A DNA stretch of 64,000 nt from Pedobacter sp. N36a (GTDB taxonomy: Bacteria > Bacteroidota > Bacteroidia > Sphingobacteriales > Sphingobacteriaceae), in NCBI RefSeq assembly GCF_014472395.1, contig NZ_JACSZW010000006.1:186001-250000 (forward strand). Reading direction: 5' to 3'. Below are positions 8,913 to 20,200 of the stretch, one piece after another. Made by a program: the position numbers and the translations under genes. The notes beneath the pieces were generated by a model. It saw only the letters and a list, made by a program, of their open reading frames with translations. It was not told the DNA's origin and did no database searches. Every line of letters begins with the position of its first letter. The stretch's first letter is position 1.

Positions 8913-11540
8913 ATGATTTTGAATAAGACTTCATTTTTTTTGGCTGTTTTAGCAGGTTTGTTTACTACACAAGTAAACGCACAAACTACTAAAAAATTTC
9001 CAACTAAAACCACTAACAAAGTAGTAGCGGATACGCTAAAAAAGAAAAATGCTGCTGACACCACTAAAGGTAAGGAGCTGAAAAGTTATGCCGAATTGCT
9101 AAAGAAAGCAACCACGGTAAATGGACTGTTTAAAGTCCACCAGGTAGAAACTGATTATTACTTTGAGATCCCCCTGAAATATATGGGTAAGGACTTTTTA
9201 GTAGTCAACAAAATATCATCCGTACCATTGGCACTCAATGAATCCGGATTAAACAAAGGGATGAACTTTGACAACAAAGTGATTCGTTTTTCAGAAAATA
9301 AACTGGCGAAAACCATCTGGGTAAAAACAATTGTTCCTCAGGTAGAATCACCAGAAGGAGATGCGATCACCCGTTCCGTAAAAGACAACTTTATCGGTTC
9401 TGTGATTGAATCTTTCAAGATTGAAGCCTATAGTCCGGATTCATCCGCAGTAGTGGTTAAAATGAACAGGGTTTTTGACGGCACCGATAAAAGCTTTAAT
9501 GATGTTTTTAACGATATAGGTTTGGGTACTGCAGCAAAAAGCTCATTGTCAGCTATTGAGCAGATCAAAAGCTTTCCGCAAAACGTGGTGGTCCGTGCAT
9601 TATTGAGTACTAGAGTGTCAGAAGGTCAAAGCAGCATTCCAATCAGTGTAGCGGTAACGACTAACGTGCTTTTATTACCAGAAAAACCGATGAAACCACG
9701 TTATGCAGACGATAGGGTAGGATTTTTTACCACACCAAGATGGTATTTCTCCGATACACAGCATAAAATGGAAAAAAGGGAACTGTTAACCAGATGGAGA
9801 ATGGAACCTAAAGCGGAAGACCGTGCCCGTTACCTTGCAGGAGAATTGGTGGAACCGGAAAAACCGATTATCTTTTATATCGACCCATCTACGCCTCCAC
9901 AATGGAGACAGCAGATTATTGCTGGTGTGGTAGACTGGCAAAAAGCTTTCGAAGCCGCAGGTTTCAAAAACGCTATTCAGGCAAGAGAAGTAAAAGACAT
10001 TGCTGATTATGATGGTGATGACATCCGTTATTCCGAAATCACTTATGCAGCTTCGCCAAAATCCAATGCAATGGGCCCGGCAGTAATCGATCCGCGTTCG
10101 GGAGAAATCCTGGAATCAGATGTGATCTGGTGGCACAATGTCATGACCTCACTGCAATCCTGGATGAGGGTTCAAACAGGTGTGATTGACGAAGGTGCGA
10201 GGGGAAACAAATTTACAGATGCACGTATGGCACACGCCATCCGCTTTGTTTCTTCTCATGAAGTGGGCCATACTTTAGGTTTGAAACACAACATGGGTGC
10301 TTCCTTCTCTTTCCCCGTAGATTCTTTACGCTCGCCTTCCTTTACGGATCGCATGGGTGGAACAGCCTCTTCCATCATGGATTATGCGCGTTTCAATTAT
10401 GTAGCACAACCGGAAGATAAAGTAACGAGCATCACCCCAAAAATCGGTGTTTATGATAAATATGCAATCGCCTGGGGATACCGTTGGTTAGAAACGAAAG
10501 ATCCGCATGAGGAAATTCCGGTATTGGCCAAATGGATTAAAGACCATGAAAATGATCCTTTATATTTCTATGGTGAACAGCAAAGTTTGGTCGTAGATCC
10601 AAGATCTCAATCGGAAGATTTAGGTGATGATGCCGTTAAAGCAAGTCGTTACGGTTTGTTAAACTTAAAGCGTCTGATTCCTCAGATCACTACCTGGGCT
10701 GCTAATCCTGGAGAAGATTATTATCAGGCAGGAAAACTGTACATGGCTGCCATTTTCCAATGGCTGACCTATGCAGAACATGTAACGGCAAATATCGGTG
10801 GTTACTATTTAGAGAAACCAGTAGCAGGCGATCAAAAGAATGCTTACACACCGGTTCCAAAAGCGATGCAGATCAAAGCGATTGATTATTTGAAACAAGA
10901 GGTGATGGAAGTACCGGATTGGTTGTTCAATAAAGAATTATTGATGAAAACATTCCCGATCAAGGATTCTCCGGTAGGACCTTATGAGTATGGACCATAC
11001 AATGTAAGACGTGAATTCCAATATGGCATCTTATACAGCCTGGTTAGTCAGGAGCGTTTGTTGAGAATGATGGAGATGGAAGTATTGCTGGGTAAAGACA
11101 GCGTATACACCGCTTATGAATTGCTGAAAGAAGTAAGGAAAACTGTTTTCTCGAAAACTCAGCGCGGTAAAACACTTTCCATTACCGACCGCATGTTACA
11201 GCAGAATTACGTAGATGTATTATTGGTGAGCACCGACAAAATGTTGGAGAAAATCGCTAAAACATCTTTACAAGACAATAAATTAAAAATGCAGAATCAA
11301 TTGCAAGTGTGTGATTTCAGTAATGATGGCAAATCAGTTGTAGGGGCTGAGGAGATGTCATTGAGAAATATTCAGGTCAGTTCTATGAGCAGAACCTCTG
11401 ATGTAGCTGCTGCGAAACGCAGTGAGTTACTTCAGATTCTTACGATCCTGGAAAAAAACAAAGGCAGGGGAGATGATGCAACCAAAGGTCATTATATGGA
11501 CTTAATCCTCCGGATTCGTCAAAGTCTTAGAATGAACTAA
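8913..11540 (+). CDS. Secreted zinc-dependent metalloprotease (DUF5117/DUF4953 type)
   Basis: An 875-residue secreted protein with a signal peptide ending near VNAQ, a lysine/threonine-rich linker, a large N-terminal beta domain and a metzincin-like core. The zinc site is HEVGHTLGLKH (H449, E450, H453, H459), and the Met-turn SIMDY follows about 40 residues later. The layout agrees with the Bacteroidota proteases annotated as DUF5117 plus DUF4953. It lies 127 bases after the LytS-type kinase and 37 bases before SusC. An outer-membrane or periplasmic role supplying peptides to that transporter is a reasonable inference. Confidence 0.87.
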   Translation: MILNKTSFFLAVLAGLFTTQVNAQTTKKFPTKTTNKVVADTLKKKNAADTTKGKELKSYAELLKKATTVNGLFKVHQVETDYYFEIPLKYMGKDFLVVNKISSVPLALNESGLNKGMNFDNKVIRFSENKLAKTIWVKTIVPQVESPEGDAITRSVKDNFIGSVIESFKIEAYSPDSSAVVVKMNRVFDGTDKSFNDVFNDIGLGTAAKSSLSAIEQIKSFPQNVVVRALLSTRVSEGQSSIPISVAVTTNVLLLPEKPMKPRYADDRVGFFTTPRWYFSDTQHKMEKRELLTRWRMEPKAEDRARYLAGELVEPEKPIIFYIDPSTPPQWRQQIIAGVVDWQKAFEAAGFKNAIQAREVKDIADYDGDDIRYSEITYAASPKSNAMGPAVIDPRSGEILESDVIWWHNVMTSLQSWMRVQTGVIDEGARGNKFTDARMAHAIRFVSSHEVGHTLGLKHNMGASFSFPVDSLRSPSFTDRMGGTASSIMDYARFNYVAQPEDKVTSITPKIGVYDKYAIAWGYRWLETKDPHEEIPVLAKWIKDHENDPLYFYGEQQSLVVDPRSQSEDLGDDAVKASRYGLLNLKRLIPQITTWAANPGEDYYQAGKLYMAAIFQWLTYAEHVTANIGGYYLEKPVAGDQKNAYTPVPKAMQIKAIDYLKQEVMEVPDWLFNKELLMKTFPIKDSPVGPYEYGPYNVRREFQYGILYSLVSQERLLRMMEMEVLLGKDSVYTAYELLKEVRKTVFSKTQRGKTLSITDRMLQQNYVDVLLVSTDKMLEKIAKTSLQDNKLKMQNQLQVCDFSNDGKSVVGAEEMSLRNIQVSSMSRTSDVAAAKRSELLQILTILEKNKGRGDDATKGHYMDLILRIRQSLRMN

Positions 11541-11577
11541 TAACAACCAACAACTATAATATTTTAAAAAGGGGACA

Positions 11578-14500
11578 ATGAACAAACAATTAATGCTAAT
11601 ACTAATCTTGCTGGGCTTCGGCTTCGCAGGTTTTAGTCAGACAACCACGACCATCAGCGGGCAGGTACTGGACGAAAAAGATGGTTTGCCAATACCTGGA
11701 GCTTCGGTATTTGTAGACAAGGCCATGATTGGCGAACAAACAGGTGTTCCTGGAGTGATTCAGAATTCGGTGGTAGGCACCGTAACTGATGGCGATGGTA
11801 AATTCACCTTGAAAGTACCAGAAGGAACAAAGGCTTTAAGAGTAACTTACCTTGGATACGAGTCTGCTCAAATCAATATCATTAACAAAACACACGTCAA
11901 TGTGACTTTAAAGAACGCTGACAATACCTTGGGGGAGGTAGTGGTGAATGGTTATACTGATATTGCAAAGCGTAAAAATACAACGGCTACAGTAAAACTG
12001 GACTATGATAAAGTGCGTCAGACTGGTGTTGCCGGTATCGACCAAATGTTAGAAGGACAGGTTGCTGGTGTTTCTGTTGGAAACATTACAGGTGGACCTG
12101 GTGCTGCTCCGCAGATCAGAATCCGTGGTACGGTTTCTTTAAACGGTTCACAAGATCCACTATGGGTATTGGACGGTCTTCCTTTAGACGGTACCAACTT
12201 GCCTAATACCATTGGAAAAGATGATATCGATCAATTGCGTAACCTCCCAATTGCAGGATTAAACCCTGATGATATCGCCGACATTACGATCCTTAAAGAT
12301 GCTGCCGCTACCGCTATTTATGGTGCAAGAGCAGCAAACGGAGTAATCGTGATTACCACTAAAAAAGGTAAACAAGGTCCGATGGCGATCAACTTCTCTG
12401 CGAATTCATTCGTTTCACAGCGTCCGGATCTGGGCAGACTGGATTTGATGAATGCCACGGAGAAAGTAGATTTCGAATTGGGCATGGCTTCCAGATCAGA
12501 TTTAACTTATAGAGCTAATCAAGGTGGTGTAGCCAGAATTCTGAATAAAAGTGGTGAATTGAACAAATTCAGATCTGGTGGTTTTTCTGCTTTATCTGCA
12601 AGTACTCAGGATGCGATTAATGGCTTGAGAGTACAAGGAACAGATTGGGCTAAAGAATTATACCAAAATGCCTTAAATCAGCAATATACTTTAGGTTTAT
12701 CTGGTGGTTCTGAGCAAGCCACGTATTACTTCTCCGGAGGTTATTACAATGAGCAGGGTACCACGAAACAAACGGGATTAGAGCGTTATAACATGACCTT
12801 GAAAACCGATTATAAAATCTCACAAAAACTGAAAGCAGGCGTAGCGTTTTTTGGTTCCAAATCAAAACGTTCCAACTACTTCACAGATACAGATGCTTTT
12901 ACTAACTTAAGTACCTATACCAGAAATGTAAACCCATATCAAACGATCAGAGATGCTAATGGCAACTTCAATTATGATCCTGATATTTTTGGAAACTCTG
13001 GTGGCGACGTATACATTCCATTTAATATGGTGGAAGAACGTGAGAATACCCGTTACACTTTAAATAACAAAAGTGTGAAGACCATTATGGACCTGAGCTA
13101 TCAGATCAATAAAAACCTGAACATCCGTACAGAATTAGGACTGCAGTTTGAAGATACTGGGATTGAGAAATATGCTGGTCAGCAGTCTTACAACTTACGT
13201 AAGATCAAGGAAACAACCAGATTTTATAACTCTACTACCAAGAAATACGAGTATTATCTGCCAGAGGGTGGAATGATTTACAACCAGAATAATTCCGCTT
13301 TCCAATACAACTGGAAGTCAATTTTAGAATACAAAAAAGTGTTTGCTGAAAAGCATGAGATTGAAGCATTGGCTGGTTCTGAGTTGAGAAGAACTTATGA
13401 TGAAGGGGTGATCACCAGAGGTTTTGGTTTTAACGAACGTACTTTAACGAATCAGGCGATTGTGTTTAGAAATTCTGATGATGCTACAAGAAGAGATTTA
13501 CGTCCTTACCAAAAAACACAGTTAGAGAATAAATACGCCTCTTTCTATGGTACTTTATCTTATACTTACGACAGAAAATATACCCTTTATGGAAGTATTC
13601 GTTACGATGGATCTGATTTATTTGGGGTAGATCCTAAATACAGATTCTTGCCGATCTATTCACTTTCGGGTGCATGGAATGCAAGTGAAGAGAAATTCAT
13701 TAAAGATATTTCATGGATCTCTAACCTTAGGGTGCGTACTTCTTATGGTTTACAAGGTAATATAGACAAAAATACCACACCTTATGTGGTAGGTCTTTAC
13801 GATCAGATTGGTATTCTTCCAGGAGTAAATCAACCTACGATTGCAGTTTCTAGTCCACCAAACAACAAATTGAGATGGGAAAAAACTTCTACTTTCAATG
13901 CTGGTGTAGACTTTGGGATTTTGAATAATGCAGTTCAGGTAACTTTTGATTATTACAACCGTTTCAGTAAAGATCTAATTGGAACAGAAGAATTACAGCT
14001 AGAGAATGGCTTTAACTATACCAGTTCAAATTTCTCACAAATCAGAAATAAAGGATTGGAGCTAACCATTTCTACAAGAAATATCAGCAGCAATAACTTC
14101 CAATGGTATACTGATTTCAACATTGCACACAACAAGAGCAAAGTGGTTAGAGAAAAAGTACGTGCCAATCAGCTGAACCCATCTAAAGAAGGGTATCCGG
14201 TGAATGGACTATTTGTAATTAAAACTGCTGGATTAGATAAAGACGGTATTCCTCAGTTCAAAAATAAAGCTGGAAACATCGTTTCTTTGGAAGAGTTTTA
14301 CCAATTGTATGACCCTTATGCAGATAATGAATGGTTAGCAGGTTATTATACCAATAGTGCTTTAAGCGATAAAGATTTCCAGAACTTATACACGTATGCT
14401 GGAAATGGAGACGCGGAATATAGCGGTGGTATCACTAACCGTTTCCGTTATTCAAACTTTGACCTATCGATCTCTGCATTATTCAATATCAATAAATTGG

Positions 14501-14937
14501 TAAGAGAGCAGGCGCTTTATAATCCTGCACAGGTAGACCGTGGTAGAAACTACCCAAGAGCAATTCTTAATGCCTGGAGTCCAACAAATACAGGCAGTAC
14601 TTTACCAGCAATCTATGATGCTTCAACTAATCCTGATCGTTGGATGGCTTATACCTGGCAAAATGGAAATGACCCGGCAAATACTTATAAAGACATGGAT
14701 ATTTTCGTAAGAAACATGAGCTATGTACGTATCAATAGCATCCGCCTAGGTTATACAGTTCCTTCAAAAATCGCAGGAAAAGTAAAAGCGAATAGTTTAA
14801 GAGTGAGTGTGGAAGCAAGAAATCCTTTCGTGATCAGTACGGATTATAAAGGTTACTTCGATCCGGAAACTTATGGTAACATTTATTCACAACCGATCAC
14901 TAGAAGTCTTTCTATTGGTCTAAATGCTAGTTTTTAA
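11578..14937 (+). CDS. susC: SusC/RagA-family TonB-dependent outer-membrane transporter
   Basis: A 1119-residue protein with a signal peptide ending FSQ. A carboxypeptidase-D-like domain follows at about residues 22-115, unusually interrupted by an insert around IGEQTGVPGVIQNS. The TonB box region, the plug with the SusC signature KDAAATAIYGARAANGVIVI (near residues 240-260) and a 22-strand-type barrel ending in aromatic residue SF come next. SusC imports oligomers too large for porins, with SusD as lid. It is 37 bases from the metalloprotease gene and 11 bases from susD, so peptide import rather than sugar import is likely here. It is full length. Confidence 0.95.
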   Translation: MNKQLMLILILLGFGFAGFSQTTTTISGQVLDEKDGLPIPGASVFVDKAMIGEQTGVPGVIQNSVVGTVTDGDGKFTLKVPEGTKALRVTYLGYESAQINIINKTHVNVTLKNADNTLGEVVVNGYTDIAKRKNTTATVKLDYDKVRQTGVAGIDQMLEGQVAGVSVGNITGGPGAAPQIRIRGTVSLNGSQDPLWVLDGLPLDGTNLPNTIGKDDIDQLRNLPIAGLNPDDIADITILKDAAATAIYGARAANGVIVITTKKGKQGPMAINFSANSFVSQRPDLGRLDLMNATEKVDFELGMASRSDLTYRANQGGVARILNKSGELNKFRSGGFSALSASTQDAINGLRVQGTDWAKELYQNALNQQYTLGLSGGSEQATYYFSGGYYNEQGTTKQTGLERYNMTLKTDYKISQKLKAGVAFFGSKSKRSNYFTDTDAFTNLSTYTRNVNPYQTIRDANGNFNYDPDIFGNSGGDVYIPFNMVEERENTRYTLNNKSVKTIMDLSYQINKNLNIRTELGLQFEDTGIEKYAGQQSYNLRKIKETTRFYNSTTKKYEYYLPEGGMIYNQNNSAFQYNWKSILEYKKVFAEKHEIEALAGSELRRTYDEGVITRGFGFNERTLTNQAIVFRNSDDATRRDLRPYQKTQLENKYASFYGTLSYTYDRKYTLYGSIRYDGSDLFGVDPKYRFLPIYSLSGAWNASEEKFIKDISWISNLRVRTSYGLQGNIDKNTTPYVVGLYDQIGILPGVNQPTIAVSSPPNNKLRWEKTSTFNAGVDFGILNNAVQVTFDYYNRFSKDLIGTEELQLENGFNYTSSNFSQIRNKGLELTISTRNISSNNFQWYTDFNIAHNKSKVVREKVRANQLNPSKEGYPVNGLFVIKTAGLDKDGIPQFKNKAGNIVSLEEFYQLYDPYADNEWLAGYYTNSALSDKDFQNLYTYAGNGDAEYSGGITNRFRYSNFDLSISALFNINKLVREQALYNPAQVDRGRNYPRAILNAWSPTNTGSTLPAIYDASTNPDRWMAYTWQNGNDPANTYKDMDIFVRNMSYVRINSIRLGYTVPSKIAGKVKANSLRVSVEARNPFVISTDYKGYFDPETYGNIYSQPITRSLSIGLNASF

Positions 14938-14948
14938 TTCATAAGAAG

Positions 14949-16274
14949 ATGAATAAGATCATAAAATTAAGCGCAGTTTTGTTGTTGATGGTATCAGCAA
15001 GCAGCTGTAAAAAATACCTTGATGTACAACCAGTAGGAAAAGTTATTCCTACTACAGTGGAAGATTTCAGGGCTTTACTAAACTCAGGTTATGCTCAATT
15101 TCCAAAGCATAAATCTAATCTGGCTTTTCGTACAGATGAGTTATTGATGAACAATGATGAACCTAGTTCAGCAATTTTCCGAGACCAGTATAAATGGAAC
15201 GATCAGAATCCGGATCCAAATTCAAGAGAAATGCCTTATGGAAGTTTCTATACTTCTATTTTCTATACCAATTCTGTGATTGCAGATATAGAAGAGAAAG
15301 CAGGAAAATCAGCAGCAACAGATCAGATTAAGGGAGAAGCTTATTTGCTTCGCGCTTATAACTATTTTGAGTTACTGAACTTATATGCGAAACCTTTTAA
15401 CCTGGCTACAGCAGCATCAGATCGCGGCGTTCCGATCTCGCTGGCCGTTGATATTGAAACAAATTATAAGCCTTCCTCAGTGGAAGCGGTATACACTCAG
15501 ATTTTTGCCGACATCGAATCGGGAAGAGCCTTGATGAATACTGATAATTTCGCAGCAGGATTAAACTACCGTTTCACTAAACGTGCAGCTTTGGCTTTAA
15601 CGGCAAGAGTTCATGAGTTTAGAGGAGAGTGGGCCAACGCACTTAAAGCGAGTCAGGAAGCTTTGGCAATGAACAGTCAACTGGAGGATTTGACTATTGT
15701 GGGAGCGGTATCACCAAACAACTACCAGTCTAAAGAAAACATCATGTCGATGGAAGATACATTCAATGCAGATGTGAGTAGAAGTGCTTTAATGTCTCCA
15801 CATTTGATTGGTATTTATGATCAGGTAAACGACAAAAGATTTGCTTTGTACTTTGGTAAAGCTGGAGGAGATTATGTTTCTACTAAAGGAAACAGCAATG
15901 AATTCAAAATTTCCTTCCGTAATGGAGAATTATACCTGATTCAGGCAGAAGCAGCCTTGAAAATGGGCAATAGTTCCTTAGCACAGGAAAGCCTGCTAGC
16001 TTTAAAAGCAAAGCGTTATACCACAGCTTATTTCGCTACAGAAAAAACGCGTGTGATGGCATTGAGTAATGAAGACCTAATGTTGGATATCCTGAAAGAA
16101 AGAGAAAAGGAACTTGCATTGGAAGGTCACCGTTGGTACGATTTGAAACGTTATGGTCAGCCGGAATTGAAACATACTGTAAGCGGTGAAGTATTCACCT
16201 TGTTGAAAAACGATCCAAGATATACCATTCGCTTCCCTCAGTCGGCAGTGCAAGCAAATCCGAACCTTCAATAG
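14949..16274 (+). CDS. susD: SusD/RagB-family surface lipoprotein
   Basis: A 441-residue lipoprotein with lipobox SASSC (C20) followed by KKYLDVQPVG, the standard SusD opening. Helical TPR-like repeats follow, with LLRAYNYFELLNLYAKPF, and the C-terminal family block LKEREKELALEGHRWYDLKRYG. It is shorter than sugar-binding SusD proteins, which are usually about 500-600 residues, in keeping with a non-classical ligand. It forms the lid of the SusC transporter at 11578. The unit ends at the strong terminator 16311-16346. Confidence 0.93.
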   Translation: MNKIIKLSAVLLLMVSASSCKKYLDVQPVGKVIPTTVEDFRALLNSGYAQFPKHKSNLAFRTDELLMNNDEPSSAIFRDQYKWNDQNPDPNSREMPYGSFYTSIFYTNSVIADIEEKAGKSAATDQIKGEAYLLRAYNYFELLNLYAKPFNLATAASDRGVPISLAVDIETNYKPSSVEAVYTQIFADIESGRALMNTDNFAAGLNYRFTKRAALALTARVHEFRGEWANALKASQEALAMNSQLEDLTIVGAVSPNNYQSKENIMSMEDTFNADVSRSALMSPHLIGIYDQVNDKRFALYFGKAGGDYVSTKGNSNEFKISFRNGELYLIQAEAALKMGNSSLAQESLLALKAKRYTTAYFATEKTRVMALSNEDLMLDILKEREKELALEGHRWYDLKRYGQPELKHTVSGEVFTLLKNDPRYTIRFPQSAVQANPNLQ

Positions 16275-16310
16275 CATTAATAATATAAAGAACGATATGT
16301 GCGGGTGATT

Positions 16311-16346
16311 AACTCCGGTCTGTTTTACAGACCGGAGTTTTTTTTT
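16311..16346 (+). terminator. Strong intrinsic terminator after susD
   Basis: A 12-bp perfect stem, AACTCCGGTCTG (16311-16322) and CAGACCGGAGTT (16328-16339), has loop TTTTA and continues straight into a run of T's. It ends the metalloprotease-susC-susD unit. The -7 box of the next gene starts at the last T. Confidence 0.92.
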
Positions 16347-16353
16347 ACTTTTG
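16346..16353 (+). promoter_or_regulatory. Bacteroidota -7 box (TACTTTTG) for the LytTR regulator
   Basis: TACTTTTG fits TAnnTTTG and lies 18 bases before the ATG at 16372. The expected -33 position falls in the loop of the preceding terminator, so the two signals share DNA. The regulator can thus be made independently of the susCD transcript. Confidence 0.5.
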
Positions 16354-16371
16354 CATCCAAGCAAGAAGAGG

Positions 16372-17127
16372 ATGAAAGTAGCAATTATTGAGGATGAGGA
16401 GTTGGCAGCAGTTACGTTACGGAAAATACTGGTCCAGTTAAATCCGGAGATTGAAGTAATGGCGACTTTAGCTACCGTTGAAGCTGCAGTAGAGTGGCTC
16501 GGCAATAATACCCCAGACCTCTTGTTTATGGACATCCACCTGGGTGATGGCGAAAGCTTCCAGATCTTTGAACAGGTAGAAGTACATTGTCCGGTGATCT
16601 TCACCACCGCCTACGATCAGTACACCCTGAAAGCTTTCAAAAACCAAGGCATCGATTACCTGCTCAAACCTTTTGATGAAGAAGACGTGGCCGCAGGATT
16701 GGCAAAACTGAAAGGGATTCGCAAGATTTCTGATATTGGTTTGCCGCAGATCAGTTACCAGACCTTAGGTCCGGCACCGAAAATCCGCAACCGCTTCATG
16801 GTGAAGTTAGGTAAGCTGATCAAGACGGTACAGTCTGAAGATGTGGCTTACTTTATGGCAGAAGGTAAATATTTGTTCCTGGTCACGAACGACAGGCAGA
16901 ATTACATCATCGAAGAAACGATCAGCAGTCTGGAACCCCAACTGGACAACTCCGACTTTTTCCGCATCAACCGCAAATTTATCATCAACATCAAAGCCGT
17001 AAGGGAGATGTACAAGCTTTCCAGAAACAGAGTAAGAATTGTCCTGGAGCCTGCACCGGTAGAAGGACTGGAAGTGGTGGTGAGTGAGGAAAGAGCAGAA
17101 GCCTTTAAAAACTGGCTGAATCAATAA
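16372..17127 (+). CDS. LytTR-family response regulator
   Basis: A 251-residue regulator. ATG 16372 (MKVAIIEDEELAAVTL) is preferred to TTG 16351, which overlaps the promoter box. The receiver domain spans residues 1-120, with phospho-acceptor D54 in LLFMDIHLGDG, the switch threonine in IFTTAYD and the lysine in YLLKPFD. The LytTR DNA-binding domain runs from about 145 to 250 (VAYFMAEGKYLFLVT, FFRINRKFIINI). It is the expected partner of the LytS-type kinase at 7169 and probably controls the protease-susCD genes between them. Confidence 0.93.
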   Translation: MKVAIIEDEELAAVTLRKILVQLNPEIEVMATLATVEAAVEWLGNNTPDLLFMDIHLGDGESFQIFEQVEVHCPVIFTTAYDQYTLKAFKNQGIDYLLKPFDEEDVAAGLAKLKGIRKISDIGLPQISYQTLGPAPKIRNRFMVKLGKLIKTVQSEDVAYFMAEGKYLFLVTNDRQNYIIEETISSLEPQLDNSDFFRINRKFIINIKAVREMYKLSRNRVRIVLEPAPVEGLEVVVSEERAEAFKNWLNQ

Positions 17128-17234
17128 AAACGGAACATTTTAGGTCGGTAAGGTATTTTTTATATACTTTTACCCCCGACCAAATACTACAATATATTGC
17201 TATAACCAGCATTATATTATGAGATGACCATAAA

Positions 17235-20200
17235 ATGAACCACTTTAAACTCCTGCTTCTTGGCTTGCTGTTTTCCTGCATCGGAGCTACTGCGCAACAA
17301 AAAAGCATCAGCTTTAATCACCTGACAGTAGAGAATGGACTGTCGCAAAGCAGTGTGCTGTCAATTACTCAGGATAGTCTGGGCTTTATGTGGTTTGGCA
17401 CTAAAGACGGACTCAATAAGTTCAATACTCAGAATTTCGAGATTTATAAATACCATAAAAACGACACGACTTCTTTAACGAGCAGCATGAATATCAATGC
17501 GCTGCTTACCGATAGCAAAGGGAATGTTTGGGTAGGTACGCAGAAGGGCTTGAACCTATATCTGCCAAAAACCAATTCTTTTAAGCGTTTTCAATACCAC
17601 GCGAAGCAAAAGCATAGCCTCAGCAATAACATCATCAGGAATATATATGAAGACCGACAAGGCTTTATTTGGGTAGGCACAGACAGTGGATTGAACAAAT
17701 TGGTGGCTCCCGATAAGTTTGAGCGCTACATGACCTCTAGTGATCCGCAAAAAGGACCAGTACACCATTTGATCAAATCTGTTTATCAGGATCACAACAA
17801 TGTGATGTGGGTGGGCACCCTACAGGGGCTAACCAGCATGATCCTGAAAAACGGTAAATATGTATACCGTTCGTATGTGCATGACCGGAATCGTCCGGAA
17901 AGTTTAAGCGATAACGACATCAGTTACATTCTGGAAGACCATCGGAATAATTTATGGATTGGTACACATAGCGGCGGACTGGAGTTAATGGATCGTGCTA
18001 CCGGTACTTTTAAGCATTTCCGGTTTAAGAATGGCCAGCCCAATAGCATCAGCAGTAATGTAATCCGTAAAATGATGCAGGCAAAGGATGGCAAATTATG
18101 GGTGTCCACGCTAAATGGCATCAACATCATTGACGTAGATACATATGCCATAAAAGTATTGAACCACCTGCCTGATGACCCTTCCAGCTTAAACCAGAAC
18201 TCTATCTACGACTTAATGCAGGATGCCGCAGGCTCTATCTGGGTAGGTACTTACTATGGTGGCGTCAATGTGTACCATGTCAATTCTACGCCTTTCAGGG
18301 AATATAAATCCAAGATCGGAAAAAATGGACTCAGCAGTAATGTGGTCAGTTCTATCGTAGAGGATTCAAAAAATAACCTCTGGATAGGAACGGAAGCGGA
18401 GGGGCTTAATTATTATGATCGTGCTTCGGGCAGGTTTACGAGTTTCAGGCATGATCCTGAAAATCCTTCTTCGCTGAGCTCCACCCTGGTGAAAGCAGTT
18501 TCTATAGACCATAAAGGAAAAGTATGGATTGGTACTTATGAAGGTGGACTGGACCTATACCAGCCGGCCACAAAGAACTTCCGTCATTATGCGCCAAATC
18601 CAGCAGATCCCAAGGCCTTAAATTCTAATCGGATTGTGGCTTTATTGCATGACCGGCAGCAGCGCTTCTGGATTGGAACCCGTGCCAATGGGCTCTTCCT
18701 TTACAATGAAAAAACTGATGACTTTTCTCCGTTTTCCGGCGTCAACGACAAGCATGATCTAAAAGTAGTGCGCTACTTATTTCAGGATTCTAAAAACAAT
18801 GTTTGGATTTGCTGTAATTCTGGAACCTATATTCTGGAGCCAAATGCCACTAAGGTGAGGAAGTTTAAGAACAATGACAACCGGATGCAGTTCAACGACA
18901 TCAATTTTATACAGGAAGATTCCCGTGGTTACATCTGGCTGGGCGGATATGAATCCGGACTGATCCGTTATCAGCCTCAAAATAAAACCATCCGTTCTTT
19001 TAAGAAGGAAGATGGCTTGCCGAGTAATGTTGTGCTGGGCATGCTGGAAGATGATAAAGGCAACCTTTGGATCAGTACCGACAATGGCTTGTCGAAATTT
19101 GACCGCAAAACTTTTAAAACGTATACCGTAAGGGATGGCCTTCCGGGCAATGTATTCAATTACAATTCCTTTTTTAAAGACAGCAGAGGAGAGTTTTTCT
19201 TTGGGGGCTTTAATGGCTTGGTGAGTTTCTTTCCAGATCAGATTAAAGACAATAACAGGGTACCGAAAGTGGTGTTTACACGCCTCAAGCTTTTTAACAA
19301 GCCAATTGCCATCAATGATGAAACGCAGCTGCTGAAAGAAAACATCAGCTTAACGAAAGCACTTACCTTTTCTTATCACCAGAATATTTTCACGGTAGAC
19401 TTTGCCGTGCTCAATTACATCAAGTCGGAGAAGAACAGGTACGCTTATAGACTGGAAGGATTTGAAAAGGATTGGAATTATGTGAGCAACCCTTCTGCCA
19501 CCTTTACCAATCTGCCTTCGGGCACTTATACTTTATTGATCCGTGGTTCTAATAATGATGGGGTTTGGAATCCGGTACCTACTAAACTCCTGATCCATGT
19601 GAACCCGCCTTTCTGGAAAACCTGGTGGGCCTACCTGATTTATTTATCGGCCTTCCTTGGCCTGTTATTTTTGTTCTCGAGGTTCCTTTGGATCCGGGCG
19701 CTACTGAAAAGAGAACAGGATGTATATCAAATGAAACTCGATTTCTTTACCAATGTTTCCCATGAGATCAGAACACCACTGACCTTGATTGAGGGGCCTT
19801 TAGAAACCCTGATCAATGAAACTCAGGAATCACCGGTACTGAATAGGAAATTGCTGACGGTGAGAAGAAATGCGGGCCGTTTAACCAGATTGGTAAATGA
19901 GCTGCTGGATTTTAGAAAGGCAGAATCCGGAAAGCTGAGCCTCAACATCTCGCCGGGTAATATTGTCGGCTTTGCCAAGGAGATCTATCTTTCTTTTACA
20001 GATCTCGCGATTAAACAGCATATCGATTATCAATTCTTATCTGATGAGGAAGAGCTGGAGGTTTATTTCGACAATGAGCAGTTGGAGAAGGTCTTATATA
20101 ACCTCTTGTCAAATGCGTTTAAATGTACCCCAGATGGGGGGATGATTCGATTATCAGTTTTGAAAACTGCTGATGGTTTTGTAGAAATCCGAACCTGCGA

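Noticed and set aside
16077..16607. A 176-codon minus-strand ORF spanning the susD end, terminator and LytTR start
   Set aside because: It runs antisense through two conserved genes and a strong terminator; the protein has no family features.
17143..17181. Inverted repeat GGTCGG...CCGACC before the HTCS gene
   Set aside because: Short arms with a 27-base loop and no T-run; too weak to call a terminator or operator.
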